From Cenococcum geophilum 1.58 (lineage: Eukaryota > Ascomycota > Dothideomycetes > Gloniales > Gloniaceae), in NCBI GenBank assembly GCA_001692895.1, contig KV748195.1, forward strand, positions 2,356,001 through 2,420,000: a DNA stretch of 64,000 nt, in the 5' to 3' direction. Below are positions 23,580 to 35,769 of the stretch, piece after piece. A program made the position numbers and the translations under genes. Positions within the stretch are counted from its first letter, which is position 1; every line of letters starts with the position of its first letter. Below the pieces are notes generated by a model. That model was not told the origin of the DNA. It saw nothing but the letters and a program-made list of their open reading frames with translations, and searched no databases.

Positions 23580-26500
23580 AAAATCGTTCTATATTAAACC
23601 TATATTTAAATATAAGCCCTAAAAGCTTCTTAACTCGTGAGATTACTATATAGGTTAGCCCAGCTATCTTATCCTTTTCCTTAATATCTAGAACTACCTA
23701 GTTAAGTATTAAACCCTAGCTTTTATATACAGTAAGAGCAAAAGCTAAAGTAATTAGAAATTAACGCCGTAAGTAAGAGCCTCTTATACCCTCCTACTTA
23801 TAAAGCACGGAAAATATAGAGACGACTTTCTTACTATCCTGCTAAGTAAATAGGGTAGGTCCGTTATACCCATTTATTATAATTAATAGTAACTAAGGCT
23901 GATCCTTTTTAATATCCGCGTGTCCCTTCTATATAATATCTTTAACTATACCAGTAGTACTGTTTACTAAGCCTAGTTTAACCCAGATATTCTATATTAG
24001 TATTACTTTCGCGCCAATATATAGGGCTAGATTCTCTATAGTATTATACTAATTAAAAGTAACTTTCCGTATACCTACACCAGTGTTAACTAACTTAATA
24101 GCCACTACTAGCTGTAAAAGGTTGCGAAGCCAAATAGCGTTATACTTACCTATAGCAGCGCGTGTGCCATATAGCCGAATTGCGTTATTAAAGCCCGTAA
24201 CCTTATTAGTGGATAGGCCCTACTTACACCTAGTTAAAAGAAGCTTCTAGGTTAAATTACTTATAGAATCACTACGTAGCTCCGTAAGGGCGGTCCTAAA
24301 TGCAAAGCTCTTAGCATTATTACCGCCCTACCGCATAACTTAATCTAGAATAGCTATTCGGTTAATCGCCTTATAGGCTCCCTTTCTATAGCTAGCGAGC
24401 TCTAACGGCCTAGCGGGTAGATTACTGTATAAGGCCGCCTAACCTACAGGGGGAAGCTAATGAAAATCGCCTACTAGTAAGATATTTAAGCCTCTAAAGT
24501 AGTTGTCGTTACGCGTAGGGTAAATCTAACGGAGGTAGTGATTAATCTAGGCTAGATATACTTGCCCGATTATAGATTTCTTATTAAGGATAAGATAGTA
24601 AATATCCTTAAAAGCTTGTTATAGAGGCATAAGACTAGTAGTAGGCAATTTCTTAAACGGATAATTTACTGGCAACCTTAATAGATTATATATAGTTCTG
24701 CCGTTAATACTAAAGGCAGCTACCCTAGTAGGGGCAGCTTAAGCTAATAGTAATAGCTTGCTATTAGCCCTTGCCATATTATAGAGCGTAGTAGAAAAGA
24801 CAGTAATAAGATGCGATTTGCCGGTTCCTGCTTCTCTATTAACGTTAATCCGCAGTAGGGGGGGGCCAAGGCCCGCTTAGATCTGCCTATAGTGATTAAC
24901 TATAATATTATAGATATAACGCTGACCTAGTTATAAGGAGGACGGAGTTACTATTTAGGATAGGCGGCTTTATAGTAGAGGCTGTAGCCGTACTTCCTGC
25001 TAATAAGTCCTCTTATTAAGCTGCGGGTATATACCCTAATATATACTCCAGTCGTAGTTATAATTAAGCTCCCTATTACTAAGCCTGTTAGAATCCTTAA
25101 TTTTAACTCTATTAGTATTTTAAACGCGGGTATATAGGGCCTTAAAGGACTAGTATAGCTCCAAGTTGTCTGCGAAATCGCCCTTAAACTTATTAATATT
25201 ATTAGCAGTTTTATAACCTTCCTCTAGTTTCTAATTACAGAAGTAGTTAGGTAGATGCTAATAAGAGTTAATATAAGCCTAATAGGAAGCTATATAATTA
25301 GGGGCCCCAAATCCATTAATATAAGTAGCCACTTCCTTATACTCCCTCTACGGGTAATAAAGAATAAGCTTTATATAGTAAAACTTAGGATACTGCGAAT
25401 AGGAACGATCGCCGTTATATCGCGGAAAGTACGATATAACTTAAGGCCTTGCTCTTAGCTAACGCCTATAAGTAGAGTAATTGAAATGGAGTAGAAAATT
25501 GAGGAAAGTAACGTCCTTTACCCCATCTAGGCGGTGCTTATATTTCTTATAGTTAGATAGTCCGCACCCTCTTAGTTGCCCATTATTAAGCTTATATATA
25601 GCGCTTTAATTGTCCTTTTAGTAGTAGTTTAAAGTTACTATATTTCTAGAGCCTTTATAAAGGGAAATGTTAAAAAGCAGATAGTATACCTCCTGCGCTA
25701 ACTAATCGCGTTTAGTAATAAGCTTATTTATAAACCTAGCCACAACCGAACTAAAGGCATAAAGGCTATTGGCGTGCGGCTATACTAATTAGAGTAACTC
25801 CTGGTAGGAAGTTGACTTCTTCTTTTCCTTGCTGCAATACTTGCCTATATAGTTAACTATTACTAATACGCTTATAGCGGGTAACGTATTAATATTCGCT
25901 ATCTACGCTAATATTATAGCTGTATTATAACTATTAAGAAGCTTATTATTACGCTATGGATAAAATGTCTAGTAATATAGATTTTAATCCTTTAATACAG
26001 CGGCCTTATTATAGAGAGACCGTGGAAAATAGAAGCGGCACTCCTTTGCTCTAGTGGAGCCTTTCTTTAATTTTAAGCAGTAAGATTTAGTGCAATTACG
26101 GTGCCGTTGAAATCAATTAAGGCAGGTAGTAAGAAGCTTACTAGTATTAAGCTGTTCTTTATAGCTAAGAGCAGAAGGATATTAGAGATTAGGAGGCCTA
26201 AATTAATTAGGATTAATTATGGATATAAAAGTAGCTTAGTACTTAGTAAAAGCTGCCTTTAATTTAATAGCTGACGGATCTAGCTTTAGGGCTGTTGAAC
26301 TTTATAAAAAGCTATATATATAGCCACTACCTTATACCTACCACTTATATTAGGACTAAAAGTCAGTGCTATTAAATAGGCCTATAAGCATGTGCTTCCT
26401 AAACAGATTAAAGCGGCGATATAGCTAGTAAGCAGTAATATGCGGATTATCGTTAAGATTTTAAGAAGTAATCCGGTAGCGCTAAACCTTATTAGAAGCC

Positions 26501-28498
26501 TTATATTCGTTAAATAGAGGTATATAAGAGTGTAGATTATGCTAATATAGATTAGTAGCGCTAAGTATAAAGAATAGAGACCCGCTCTTAATATTCTTAG
26601 TATAAGCTATAAGCTTATTTCTCTTCTACCTCTAGTAAGGTCTAGTGCCCTTAAGGTTCCATATATGCCGTATAATCTTATTTAGCAACTAGCTACCCCT
26701 ATTACTATTTATAAGATTACTAAGCTTATTTAAAGATAGACTATTTTTATTTAATTGGCTGTAGAGGAAGCGGGTGGCGTTAAGGGCTTGCTTTCTTATA
26801 ATCCAATTAAATATATAGTAGCGAAATAAGGGGTAGCGGCCAAACTAACTGTCCTGATACTTAAGTATATACTTAGCGTACGCAGCTAGGGTAACTATAC
26901 GGCTTCGTGGTATGTTAAAATTGGCTTTACTATAAGGAAATAGAGTAGGAAAGGCGCCACGCATGATAAAACTAGCTGATTGCTTAGAGAGAGGTATCTG
27001 TCGCATAGTAGGAACCTCTAAACCCGCTTGTAGGTCTTGTTAGTATTAAACCTCACGACCTAAAAGCTCTAATTTATTAAGGTTAGGCACTAGATTAGGA
27101 ACTAAAGTATCCAGTACGTTGTTATTAAATTCGCCGTCTAGTATATTACTGCCAAGCTTAGCAGGTAGAGGATTAACAGTAGGACGTTGTATAGAAGCAG
27201 TAGGGTGAGCCGTTAGGCCACTAGAATTAGACTCTGACTTATTAATAATCTAATATAGAGCCATTTTCGGGTAAGCTAGTAAGCCAGGTGCTATATATTT
27301 CAACGTCGCAATAATTAGAATAATTGACCTTTAGAAAGTAAAGCCACTGTGCTATAATAGAGCGCCTTATAGTATACCGCTTAGTAAACCGCCGACTTAG
27401 GTATTTACTACCCTCTACTGTTATAGGCCTCACGACCAGTATATCGAGTTTAGTAGGTAGCCGTGGCAGCTACCTTTAGGTCTTTAGTATGTTCTAACCA
27501 AAGTAGTAGACGTAGCCAGTATAGCGATATTGCTGGCCGCGTACACGCACGACTTGTAGATGAACGTATACGCGCGTAATTAGAAGCTCCTCTACTGCGG
27601 TAAGTATAAGTAGGAAGCTAGGAATAGGCCCTGGATTAAGCCCGTTGCTATTACTAAATAGGGGAGGAAGGGTTAGATCCTTAAGGCTATCGGCGTCCTT
27701 AATATAGGCTTTATATACACCTATATTGTTACCCTCTATAGCTAGGCCCATTTGGAACTACCACTCCATATAATAACTGCACGTCTTTATACGTTTAGCC
27801 TATAATATACTCCTAAACTTCTTAATTTGCTCCTAATTGATAGCCGAAACGGGTAGTAGTGTGGCCGTAGTTGGAGCTTGCTGTAAGGGAGCTTGCCGCA
27901 AGGGAGCTTACCGCGAGGGAGCTTGCCGTAAGGAAGGTGATATTAATGGTAGGGTAGGTATTGGCGGTAGGGTAGGTATTGGTAGTAGAGTAGGTATAGG
28001 AGCTAGTTCCGGTAAGGACGTATTTAGGCTATCTAGAGTGCCTCTTTTACTGCACGGAGCTTTATCTATGGTATATAGCGGAGGAGTAGGCGAGTAAGCT
28101 TCACCCCGCCGATTAAGAATGCGGTATTCCCGTTATATTACCCTAATTGTCTTCCACCGTTAAGCCATTTTAGGGGTATCTTAGCTATTCTGGCCGCGAG
28201 GTAGGAAGGCGTTCTTGGTATCATTTTTAGGTGGAGTAGTTCGCTAGCGCTTTATAGGATAATTCTTAGTAGTAGAACCTAGCTCTATAAGAGCTCTTTA
28301 CTTATTTAAATTATATTTAGAGATTTAGAAAAGTAAGTAAAAGTAAAAATAGTATATAGGGAAGACGCGCCTTTGACTAATATAACTAATATAGCTTTAA
28401 AAGCTTCTTTAAAGGGCCGTCTTTAACAAAGTTAAGGCGGGGCTTATAGATATGGCACTTGCTATACTTAATTATAGTAAGATCTACTATATTTACTG
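23580..28498 (-). pseudogene. Helitron Rep-helicase, right copy
   Basis: Minus-strand counterpart of the left Rep-helicase. Different motifs survive. Here the P-loop is intact, AGTGKSHLIT (24,814-24,828 encodes GTGKS), and Walker B reads VGDFH-stop-LP near 24,460, whereas in the left copy both are altered. The DUF6570 region stays open for 85 codons (27,751-27,494) with EELLITRVYVHLQ and RGQQYRYTGY, and for 63 codons (27,433-27,242) with YTIRRSIIAQWL. The HUH motif is again YIY near 26,310. The start codon has become ATA. Many stops elsewhere make it non-functional. Confidence 0.85.
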
Positions 28499-28571
28499 TA
28501 TAAATAGTAGTATTAATAGAGGTCAATAAAAAGGAACGTGTTAAGATATTTTGATATTTATAATATTTTGG

Positions 28572-31528
28572 TGTTCACGGCTTGGCTAAGCGCCCGCTTA
28601 GTCGCTGAGCCGCACGTAATATATACAACCCCTATTGATATTCGCGGATGTCCACGGCCAAGCCTACAGCTAAGCCGTGGACATCTTTAAATGTCTTTAC
28701 CCCTACTAATCGAGTCGCTGATACACGCGTACTATTGGCCTATTGGGCCAGCCGTACGCCTATATATTTACCCTATGCGGTAAGGTTACTTATCCGCTTA
28801 CTAAACGGCCGGTAGGTATACTTTCTCTACCTCTCCTCCCCAGTCTCTATCTGTGTATGTATAAAAAATAGGAACCCCCCTAGGGCACAGCTTCTCTAGC
28901 AGCGTCCTATCTTAAAAATGGCGTTAATTAGTCGCGTAGAGATTAACGTCGCGAATAATGCCAAACTATGCGCTAACGCGTAGAGTATCCTTGCCCTTAC
29001 GCGTGCCAAGAGGCCTAAAAATATGTTTCTAAATTATAAGCCAAAGCAGAAGGAGTTTAAGGTAAGTAGCTAGATGCTTTATAGAGTAGTATACTTATAG
29101 CTAACGCGCGTCTTCCTAGGCCTTTTATAAGAAGAAGCAGTACTATAATACTAATACCGTTACGGAGGAGAAGCTACTTCTTTTCCTTATTAAGGAGGTT
29201 ATAGGCCGGCTACTAAAAGTAAAAAGCCGTAAGGCCAGTAATAACGTACCCTAGGACGAGACGCGGCTCTCCTAGCGCTTAGTTCGCGGCTATATTATAG
29301 CCCTAATAGACCTCTACCGGGCGTAGAAGGCTATAGAAATAAATAGCCACTAGTCCCTACGGGAGGATAACGTTAGGGAGTACCTTAAGATTCTATAACA
29401 GAGGGACGCGTAGTGGGAAAAGTAGTAGTTTACGGATAAGGGTAAAGATACGCTGCTTAATAGATATATAGAGGACGAGTTTAAGAACGTCTGCCGCTAG
29501 CTATAGGCCTATAAAGACTCCTCGCTAGAATGCTACCTCCGTATGCTTATAGATATCCTACTAGGCCACTATATGCTTACCTACGGCAGTAATAGGCGCT
29601 CTACTAAGATCTTAAACTTATTTACCTTTAAGTTTAAGGGGGAAGGCCCTACCCGCTATATGCCCCTAATATTTACTATATACGCCGGTAAGCAGAACCA
29701 GTACGGCCGCCTTAAAACTATTAGGGCTCTACGTAATAAGAAGCCGCTTATTTACATGCTTAGTGGGCTAGCTTTTTACCTCCTATATTACTAGGACCTT
29801 AGTAATAAGCCGTTCCCAGACTTTAGTAAGTAGTTAGCGTAGTATAATATCCGCCTAATTAAGAGTAGCGCTAGGGACCGTAAGGCGGCCTTCTTATATA
29901 ACTTATAGCGGGAGTAGGTTGCTAAGGCGTTCTAGTATATTAGCGTCTTCTTATAGAAGAAAACCCATATTAGATAAAGCGCTAGCGCTAAGACGGTAGA
30001 GCTAAAAGGGGTTAGTAAGGACTAAATTAGATACGCTAGTAGGTAAAACTAGGAGTAGATGGTTAGCTACTACTTAAACTTACTACCGCAGAAGTTTATA
30101 CGGATAATAGCCGGCTATACGCCGTAGATGGGCTGCTTTAAGATTTATAGGGTAAGCGTTGCCCCCCCTAACGTACTACTGTTAATAATCTAGCCAGATT
30201 TAAACGTTTAAAAAGGTTAGTTTGGCCCTTAGGTTGGCTAGATTAACAACCTTATAGCTATAGGCGCCACAAACCTCTTATTTTACCTTTAAGAGGTTAT
30301 CCTATAGGACTTAGTAGTCCTTTGCGAGATATTCCTAAGTAGCCCTATATAGAACCACCCTATCTTCTAATATAAGGCCTATCTACCCTTTACGCGGAAG
30401 GTCGAAACCTACCTATAGCAAAAGAAAGAAGGCCCTAGCCAGCTATTAATACTCTACTAGGCTATACTAGCTATTGCGGACTGCCTAAAGACTATAAACG
30501 CCTAGAACGACTAGAGGGTATATAAAAATAACTAGAAAGTAGGCAAGCTATAGGCGTCGTTTAACCGTATAGCCGAGTCCCAGTAGGCACAGTCTTTATA
30601 ACTTTAATTGCTTACGTCCAGTAGCCTTACCTTTTAGCTTAAGGTCCCTTTGGCACAGCTACTAATAGTATATTTACTAACGGCACTAGCGCCTCTATTT
30701 ATTGCAGGATTAAGCTAGTATACGTCAGCCCGGGTAAGCGCTATAGCTTCCCCTTCGCCGGCGCCGCTACAGCTATAGCCGCAGCCGTAGCTATAGTAAG
30801 GGCCCGAGTCTAAGCTCGAGCTTAAGCTCCCGCCTAAGTAGCCGCCTATATATCGTATATGCCGTATAATAAAGTCCGTACGGGCCCTTTAGCGCGAGTA
30901 GACTAAGGGGCTTAGAGATAATCCTTCCGTAGTAGCTCTAGATTCTAAATAGGGTAGTAAATGGCGGGCTGGCCAGTAGAACAAGCTCTAATAGTACTCC
31001 CTACGGCTTAAGGTTATTAAGGAGATTAAGCGGGTTATATAGGCCTAGAGGGTTAGCAAGGAAGCGGCTATATAGTAGGTTAATCTATAGTAGGAGCAGA
31101 TATAGTGCTTACTAGATTAACTTTATAAACGGCTTTAAGCGGGTAGAAAAGCTATTAAATAGTATATATCTCTAAAATACTAAGAAGTCTTCTATTAAAA
31201 CCTTTGTCTATAGCCCCTTAGGGGCTTATTTTAGTGCGGTATAAGTTTAGTAGGGTGCTTATATAATGGCGGCGCCCGACTTAAAATATAAATATCTTTA
31301 TTAACCTACGGCTAATTCTTACTATTCTAGTGCGAGTAGAGAGCTCTTAGCTAGCTCTACGCATAGCGCTTAACGGGTATTAAGAGCGCGGTATCGCTAG
31401 CGATTATAGATTAACTGTGGATATGGGGTAATATCTACATACCACTAAGCGCACGGGCCTCTTCGCCTACAAAATCTAACTTAGCGGCTGATTTAGCTAT
31501 ACAAATCGAACCGTGGATATACTATTAG
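28572..31528 (+). mobile_element. Crypton A, RIP-degraded
   Basis: A 2,957-bp unit from TGTTCACGG to ATACTATTAG, with the next unit following directly. It encodes a tyrosine-recombinase-type protein. Subterminal hairpins are present near the start: CTAAGCG-CC-CGCTTAG (28,586-28,601) and a CCACGGC/GCCGTGG pair near 28,650-28,678. It differs from Crypton B by about 97 extra bp near the 3' end, flanked by near-direct repeats of TGTGGATAT/CGTGGATAT. Confidence 0.75.
28918..31240 (+). pseudogene. Crypton recombinase (NDC10_II-like plus GCR1_C), copy A
   Basis: ATG at 28,918. PKQKEFK precedes a 58-nt intron (29,062-29,119; GTAAGT donor, GCTAAC branch, CTAG acceptor), then AFYKKKQYY and TVTEEKLLLFLIKEV. 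The central recombinase-like part keeps an 83-codon open stretch (29,543-29,794) with LLGHYMLTYGSNRR, TKILNLFTFKF and SGLAFYLLYY. The C terminus (about 30,890-31,140) resembles GCR1_C with K.GSKWRAG and SLRLKVIKEIKR. Proteins of this fungal type are Crypton tyrosine recombinases related to Ndc10/CBF3 DNA-binding domains. Most stops lie at expected Gln or Trp codons. The catalytic Arg/His/Tyr set could not be assigned with certainty. Confidence 0.75.
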
Positions 31529-34388
31529 TGTTTACGGCTTGGCTAAGCGCCCGCTCAGTCGCTGAGCCGCACGTAATATATATAACCCCCATTAATATTC
31601 GCGGATATCTACGGCCAAGCCTACAGCTAAGCCGTGGACATCTTTAAATGTCTTTACCCCTACTAATCAAGTCGCTGATATACGCGTACTATTGGCCTAT
31701 TGGGCCAGCCGTGCGCCTATATATTTACCCTATACGGTAAGGTTACTTATCCGCTCACTAAACGGCCGGTAGGTATACTTTCTCTACCTTTTCTCCCTAG
31801 TCTCTGTCTGTGTATATATAAAAAATAGAAACCTCCCTAGGGCATAGCTTCTCTAGCAGCGTCCTATCTTAAAAATGGCGTTAATTAGTCGCGTAGAGAT
31901 TAACGTCGCGAATAATGCCAAACTATACGCTAACGCGCAGAGTATCCTTGCCCTTACGCGTGCCAAGAGGCCTAAAAACACGTCTTTAAATTATAAGCCG
32001 AAGCAGAAGGAGTTTAAGGTAGGTAGCTAGATGCTTTATAAAGCAGTATACTTATAGCTAACGCGCGTCTTCCTAGGCCTTTTATAAGAAGAAGCAGTAC
32101 TATAATACTAATACCGTTACGGAGGAGAAGCTACTTCTTTTCCTTATTAAGGAGGTTGTAGGCCGGCTACTAAAAGCAAAAAGCCGTAAGGCTAGTGACG
32201 ACGTACCTTAGGACAAGACGCGGCTCTCCTGGCGCTTAGTTCGCGGCTATATTACGGCCCTAACGGACCTCTACCGGGCGCAGAAGGCTATAGGGATAAA
32301 CAGCCACCAGTCCCCGCGGGAGGATAACATTAGGGAGTACCTTAAGATTCTATAACAGAGGGACGCGTAGCGGGAAAAGTAGTAGTTTACGGATAAGGGT
32401 AAAGATACGCTACTTAATAGATATATAGAGGACGAGTTTAAGAACATCTACCGCCAGCTATAGGCCTATAAAGACTCCTCGCTAAAATGCTACCTCTGCA
32501 CGCTTATAGATATCCTACTAGGCCACTATATACTTACCCACGGCGGTAATAGGCGCTCTACTAAGATCTTAGACTTATTTACCTTTAAGTTTAAGGGGAA
32601 AGGCCCTACCCGCTATATGCCCCTAATATTTACTATATACGCTAGTAAGTAGAACCAGTACGGCCGCCTTAAGACTATTAGGGCTCTACGTAATAAGAAG
32701 CCGCTCGTTTACATACTTAGTAGGCTAGCTTTTTACCTCCTATATCGCTAGGACCTTAGCAATAAGCCATTCCCAGACTTTAGTAAGTGGTTAGCGTAGT
32801 ATAATATCCGCCTAATTAAGAGCAGCGCTAGGGACCGTAAGGCGGCCTTCTTATATAACTTGCAGCGGGAGTAGGTTGCTAAGGCGTTCTAGTACATCGG
32901 CGTCTTCTCGTAAAAAAAACCTATATTGGATAAAGCGCTGGCGCTAAGACGGTAGAGCTAAAAGGGGTTAGTAAGGACTAAATTAGATACGCTAGTAGGT
33001 AAAACTAGGAGTAGATAGTTAGCTACTACTTAAACTTACTACCGCAGAAGTTTATACGGATAATAGCCGGCTATACACCGTAGATGGGCTGCTTTAAGAT
33101 TTATAGGGCAAGCGTCGCCCCCCCTAATGTACTACTGTTAACGATCTAGCCAGATCTAAACGTCTAAAAAGGTTAGTTTAGCCTTTAGGTTGGCTAGATT
33201 AACAACCTTATAGCTATAGGCGCTACAAACCTCTTGTTTTACCTTTAGGAGGTTATTTTATAGGACTTAGTAGTCCTCCGCGAGATGTTCCTAAGCAGCC
33301 CTATATAGAACTACCCTATCTTCTAGTATAAGGCCTATCTACCCTTTACGCGGAAGGTCGAAACCTGCCTATAGCAGAAGGAAGAAGGCTTTAGCTAGCT
33401 ATTAATACTCTACTAGGCCGTACCGGCTATTGCGGACTGCCTAAAGACTATAAACGCCTAGAACGACTAGAGGGTACGTAAAAATAACCGGAGAGCAGGC
33501 GAGCTATAGGCGTTGTTTAACCATATAGCCGAGTCCTAGTAGGCGCAGTCTTTATAGCTTTAATTGCTTACGTCCAGTAGCCTTACCTTTTAGCTTAAGG
33601 TCCCTTCGGCACGGCCACTAACGGCATGTTTACTGACGGCACTAGCGCCTCTATCTATTACGGGATTAAGCCAGTATGCGTTGGCCCGGGTAAGCGCTAT
33701 AGCTTTCCCTTTGCCGGCGCCGCCGCAGCTATAGCCGTAGCCGTAGCCGTAGTAAGGGCCCGAGTCTAAGCTTAAGCTTAAGCTCCCGCCTAAGCAGCCG
33801 CCCGTATATCGTATGTGCCGCGTAGTAAAGTTTGTACGGGCCCTTTAGCGCGAGTGGACTAAGGGGCTTAGAGGTAATCCTTCCGTAGTAGCGCTAGATT
33901 CTAAATAGGGTAGTAAATGGCGGGCTGGCTGGTAGAATAAGCTCTAATAGTACTCCCTACGGCTTAAGGTTATTAAGGAGATTAAGCGGGTTACGTAGGC
34001 CTAAAGGGTTAGTAAGGAAGCGGCTATATAGTAGGTTAATCTATAGTAGGAGCAGATACAGTGCTTACTAGATTAACTTTATAAACGGCTTTAAGCGGGT
34101 AGAAAAGCTATTAAATAGTATATATCTCTAAAATACTAAGGAGTCTTCTATTAAAACCTTTGTCTATAGCCCCTTAGGGGCTTATTTTAGTGCGGTATAA
34201 GTTTAGTAGGGTGCTTGTATAATGGCGGCGCCCGACTTAAAATATAAATATCTTCATTAACCTACGGCCAATTCTTACTATTCTAGTGCGAGTAGAGAGC
34301 TCTTAGCTAGCTCTACGCATAGCGCTCGACGGGTATTGAGAGCGCGGTGTCGCTAGCGATTGTAGATCGACCGTGGACATACTATTAA
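31529..34388 (+). mobile_element. Crypton B, in tandem with A
   Basis: A 2,860-bp unit from TGTTTACGG to ATACTATTAA, about 90% identical to A by eye. It shares the 346-bp leader, hairpins and coding region. It lacks the 97-bp 3' segment of A. The Helentron sequence TGTTCGTTACG resumes at 34,389. Confidence 0.75.
31875..34190 (+). pseudogene. Crypton recombinase, copy B
   Basis: ATG at 31,875, same offset from the unit start as in A. Intron 32,019-32,076 is also 58 nt, with GTAGGT donor. Some Trp/Gln codons that are stops in A are intact here, for example the LSWRLVRGYI and WRK-type positions near 32,230. B is therefore somewhat less degraded, but still carries many stops. C-terminal GCR1_C-like part at about 33,840-34,090. 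Confidence 0.75.
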
Positions 34389-34393
34389 TGTTC
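34389..34393. other. Crypton attachment core, right copy
   Basis: TGTTC. The same core begins unit A (28,572-28,576) and, as TGTTT, unit B (31,529-31,533). The uninterrupted left Helentron has AATATTTTGATGTTCG in the matching orientation (inverse of 12,684-12,699). Core-unit-core-unit-core is the product expected from two site-specific integrations. Confidence 0.6.
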
Positions 34394-34536
34394 GTTACGT
34401 AAATTCTGCCGTAACTTACCGCGCGCGCTTTTTTTTCTAACTAATTAGAAGTCTACTTTCCAACCAATTAGAAGCTAGCTTGGCGGGGTTTGAATTCCAG
34501 GACCCGAAAATATAGACCACTCGTACCTCAGGTTAA

Positions 34537-35314
34537 TAATTTAAGCGAGGATCATGTGATACTAGGAAGCTCCTGTGCCCTAACCCCCCCTTACCGACAG
34601 ATTCTATTGGCTAGCTCTTATCGATAACCGTAGGACGAATTTACCTAAATAAAATCTTTATAAGATTAAATATTATAGATTTTAATAAAGAATTAATAGG
34701 ATTTCTAAGACGGTTTAAAAAAAGGCATAATAGCTAGAGTCTATATATGATGTAAACTTTGGTTATTTTTTAAAGCTTTAAAATTAATTATATAGTTGTT
34801 ACACAGTAATTTGGTAGGGTGTGCCATCTTGAAAATGCGCTCACACGGAGACTTTTGGCGAGGGGGATTTCGCTCAATTCTCAGACGAGCCCCAGCCGAC
34901 CAAGAAGCGCCCTCCAGGACAACTCGTCACAGCCACCCCCACGATTTTCCCCAGGCTGACGGCCGTATTCCCAAAATAGCGGCTAATGCTGGTCAGCGTT
35001 GGTCTATGGTTTGTCTTCTGGAGCGTAGTTTCTCAGCATGGATTTGTAAAGGCCACAGCATTGACCTTCAAGGCCTTTAGAGGCCTTAGAAATGGGCGGT
35101 TATTATTCGAGGCTCTTAGCTAGCTGTTTCTCATTTAGAGGATTACCGTTATTTTTCATGCTCTCTCGCTCATTTTCCACATAGCGTTGGCTTGGCACTG
35201 TGAGGTTTACGGTGTGAAACGCACGTGTAACAAGACATGGTACGATCGTCAGCAGCCGCCTCAGATTCAATGCCTCCTATTGGTCAGCAAAATAACCGCC
35301 ACTTAGCGAAAAAA
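34537..35314. other. intergenic, normal composition from about 34,800
   Basis: 34,600-34,790 is AT-rich. From 34,800 composition is normal. An open stretch at 34,829-35,080 has no recognisable domain and no good start, so it is not called. A GGCCTTTAGAGGCC palindrome lies near 35,072. Confidence 0.4.
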
Positions 35315-35500
35315 TGTACACCCTAGCGCATCAGGTTGAAAGCGCGTGTTGATTGGTGATCAAACGGCAGAGTTTATACCTTTTAAAGTAATACGCACAG
35401 CCATTTCAACGTATTTTTACCTTTTTTAGGTATAAATCTACGCATTTGGATTAGCGTGATCAACACGCGCTTTCAACCTGACGCGCCAGGGTGGTGTACA
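35315..35500. mobile_element. MITE, 186 bp, long terminal inverted repeats
   Basis: Ends are TGTACACC...CTAGCGCATCAGGTTGAA and the inverse of TTCAACCTGACGCGCCAGGG...GGTGTACA. The inverted repeats are roughly 40 bp, with a 3-bp indel and a few mismatches, and include GCGCGTGTTGAT. There is no coding capacity and almost no RIP. Superfamily not assigned. A clear target duplication was not seen. Confidence 0.7.
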
Positions 35501-35769
35501 GCAACGCAAAACATGCCGGAGTTCATTATATTTGGCTACGCGCCCAGATGTTTTACCTGTGTAGTGTCAGCAACCATCCTAGTGAACTAATAGTATGAAA
35601 TCTAATCAGCATCGTAATAGCAAACCCAGGCAGTTATTTCCATTTACAAACTCAGATTCCCTCTCCGTTTCTGCTTCAACAATACCCCAATCTTCGTTTA
35701 AGCCCTCTCCTCCGTTGTTGGTATCGATTGGTACTTTACGTCCGGCATTGTGCTGCTCTAAGATGTGCT

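Larger units (their letters stand above)
21391..34536 (-). mobile_element. Helentron/Helitron2-type element, right copy, split by two Cryptons
   Basis: Inverted copy of 12,552-19,861. The 3' end is at 21,391 (hairpin 21,400-21,415, inverted repeat TTAACCCGAGGT at 21,422-21,433). The 5' end is ACCTCAGGTTAA at 34,525-34,536. The element is continuous at 21,391-28,571 and resumes at 34,389. The 5.8 kb between is Crypton sequence, and the uninterrupted target is preserved in the left copy at 12,684-12,699. The 3' ends of the two Helentrons face each other across the spacer. Flanks outside the two copies are unrelated, so two separate insertions are more likely than one inverted duplication. Confidence 0.8.

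Noticed and set aside
25255..25458. 67-codon plus-strand frame in the right Helentron
   Set aside because: Antisense to the Rep-helicase remnant; a by-product of AT-rich decay.
28572..34388. Starship captain (DUF3435) instead of Crypton
   Set aside because: The units are short, tandem and end in a GCR1_C-like domain with an NDC10_II-like core, and carry no cargo.
12552..34536. A single large inverted segmental duplication
   Set aside because: Homology stops exactly at transposon termini and outer flanks differ, so independent insertions explain it better.
34796..35080. 94-codon open frame between the right Helentron and the MITE
   Set aside because: It opens with a non-ATG codon, has no domain and no promoter context; kept only as intergenic.
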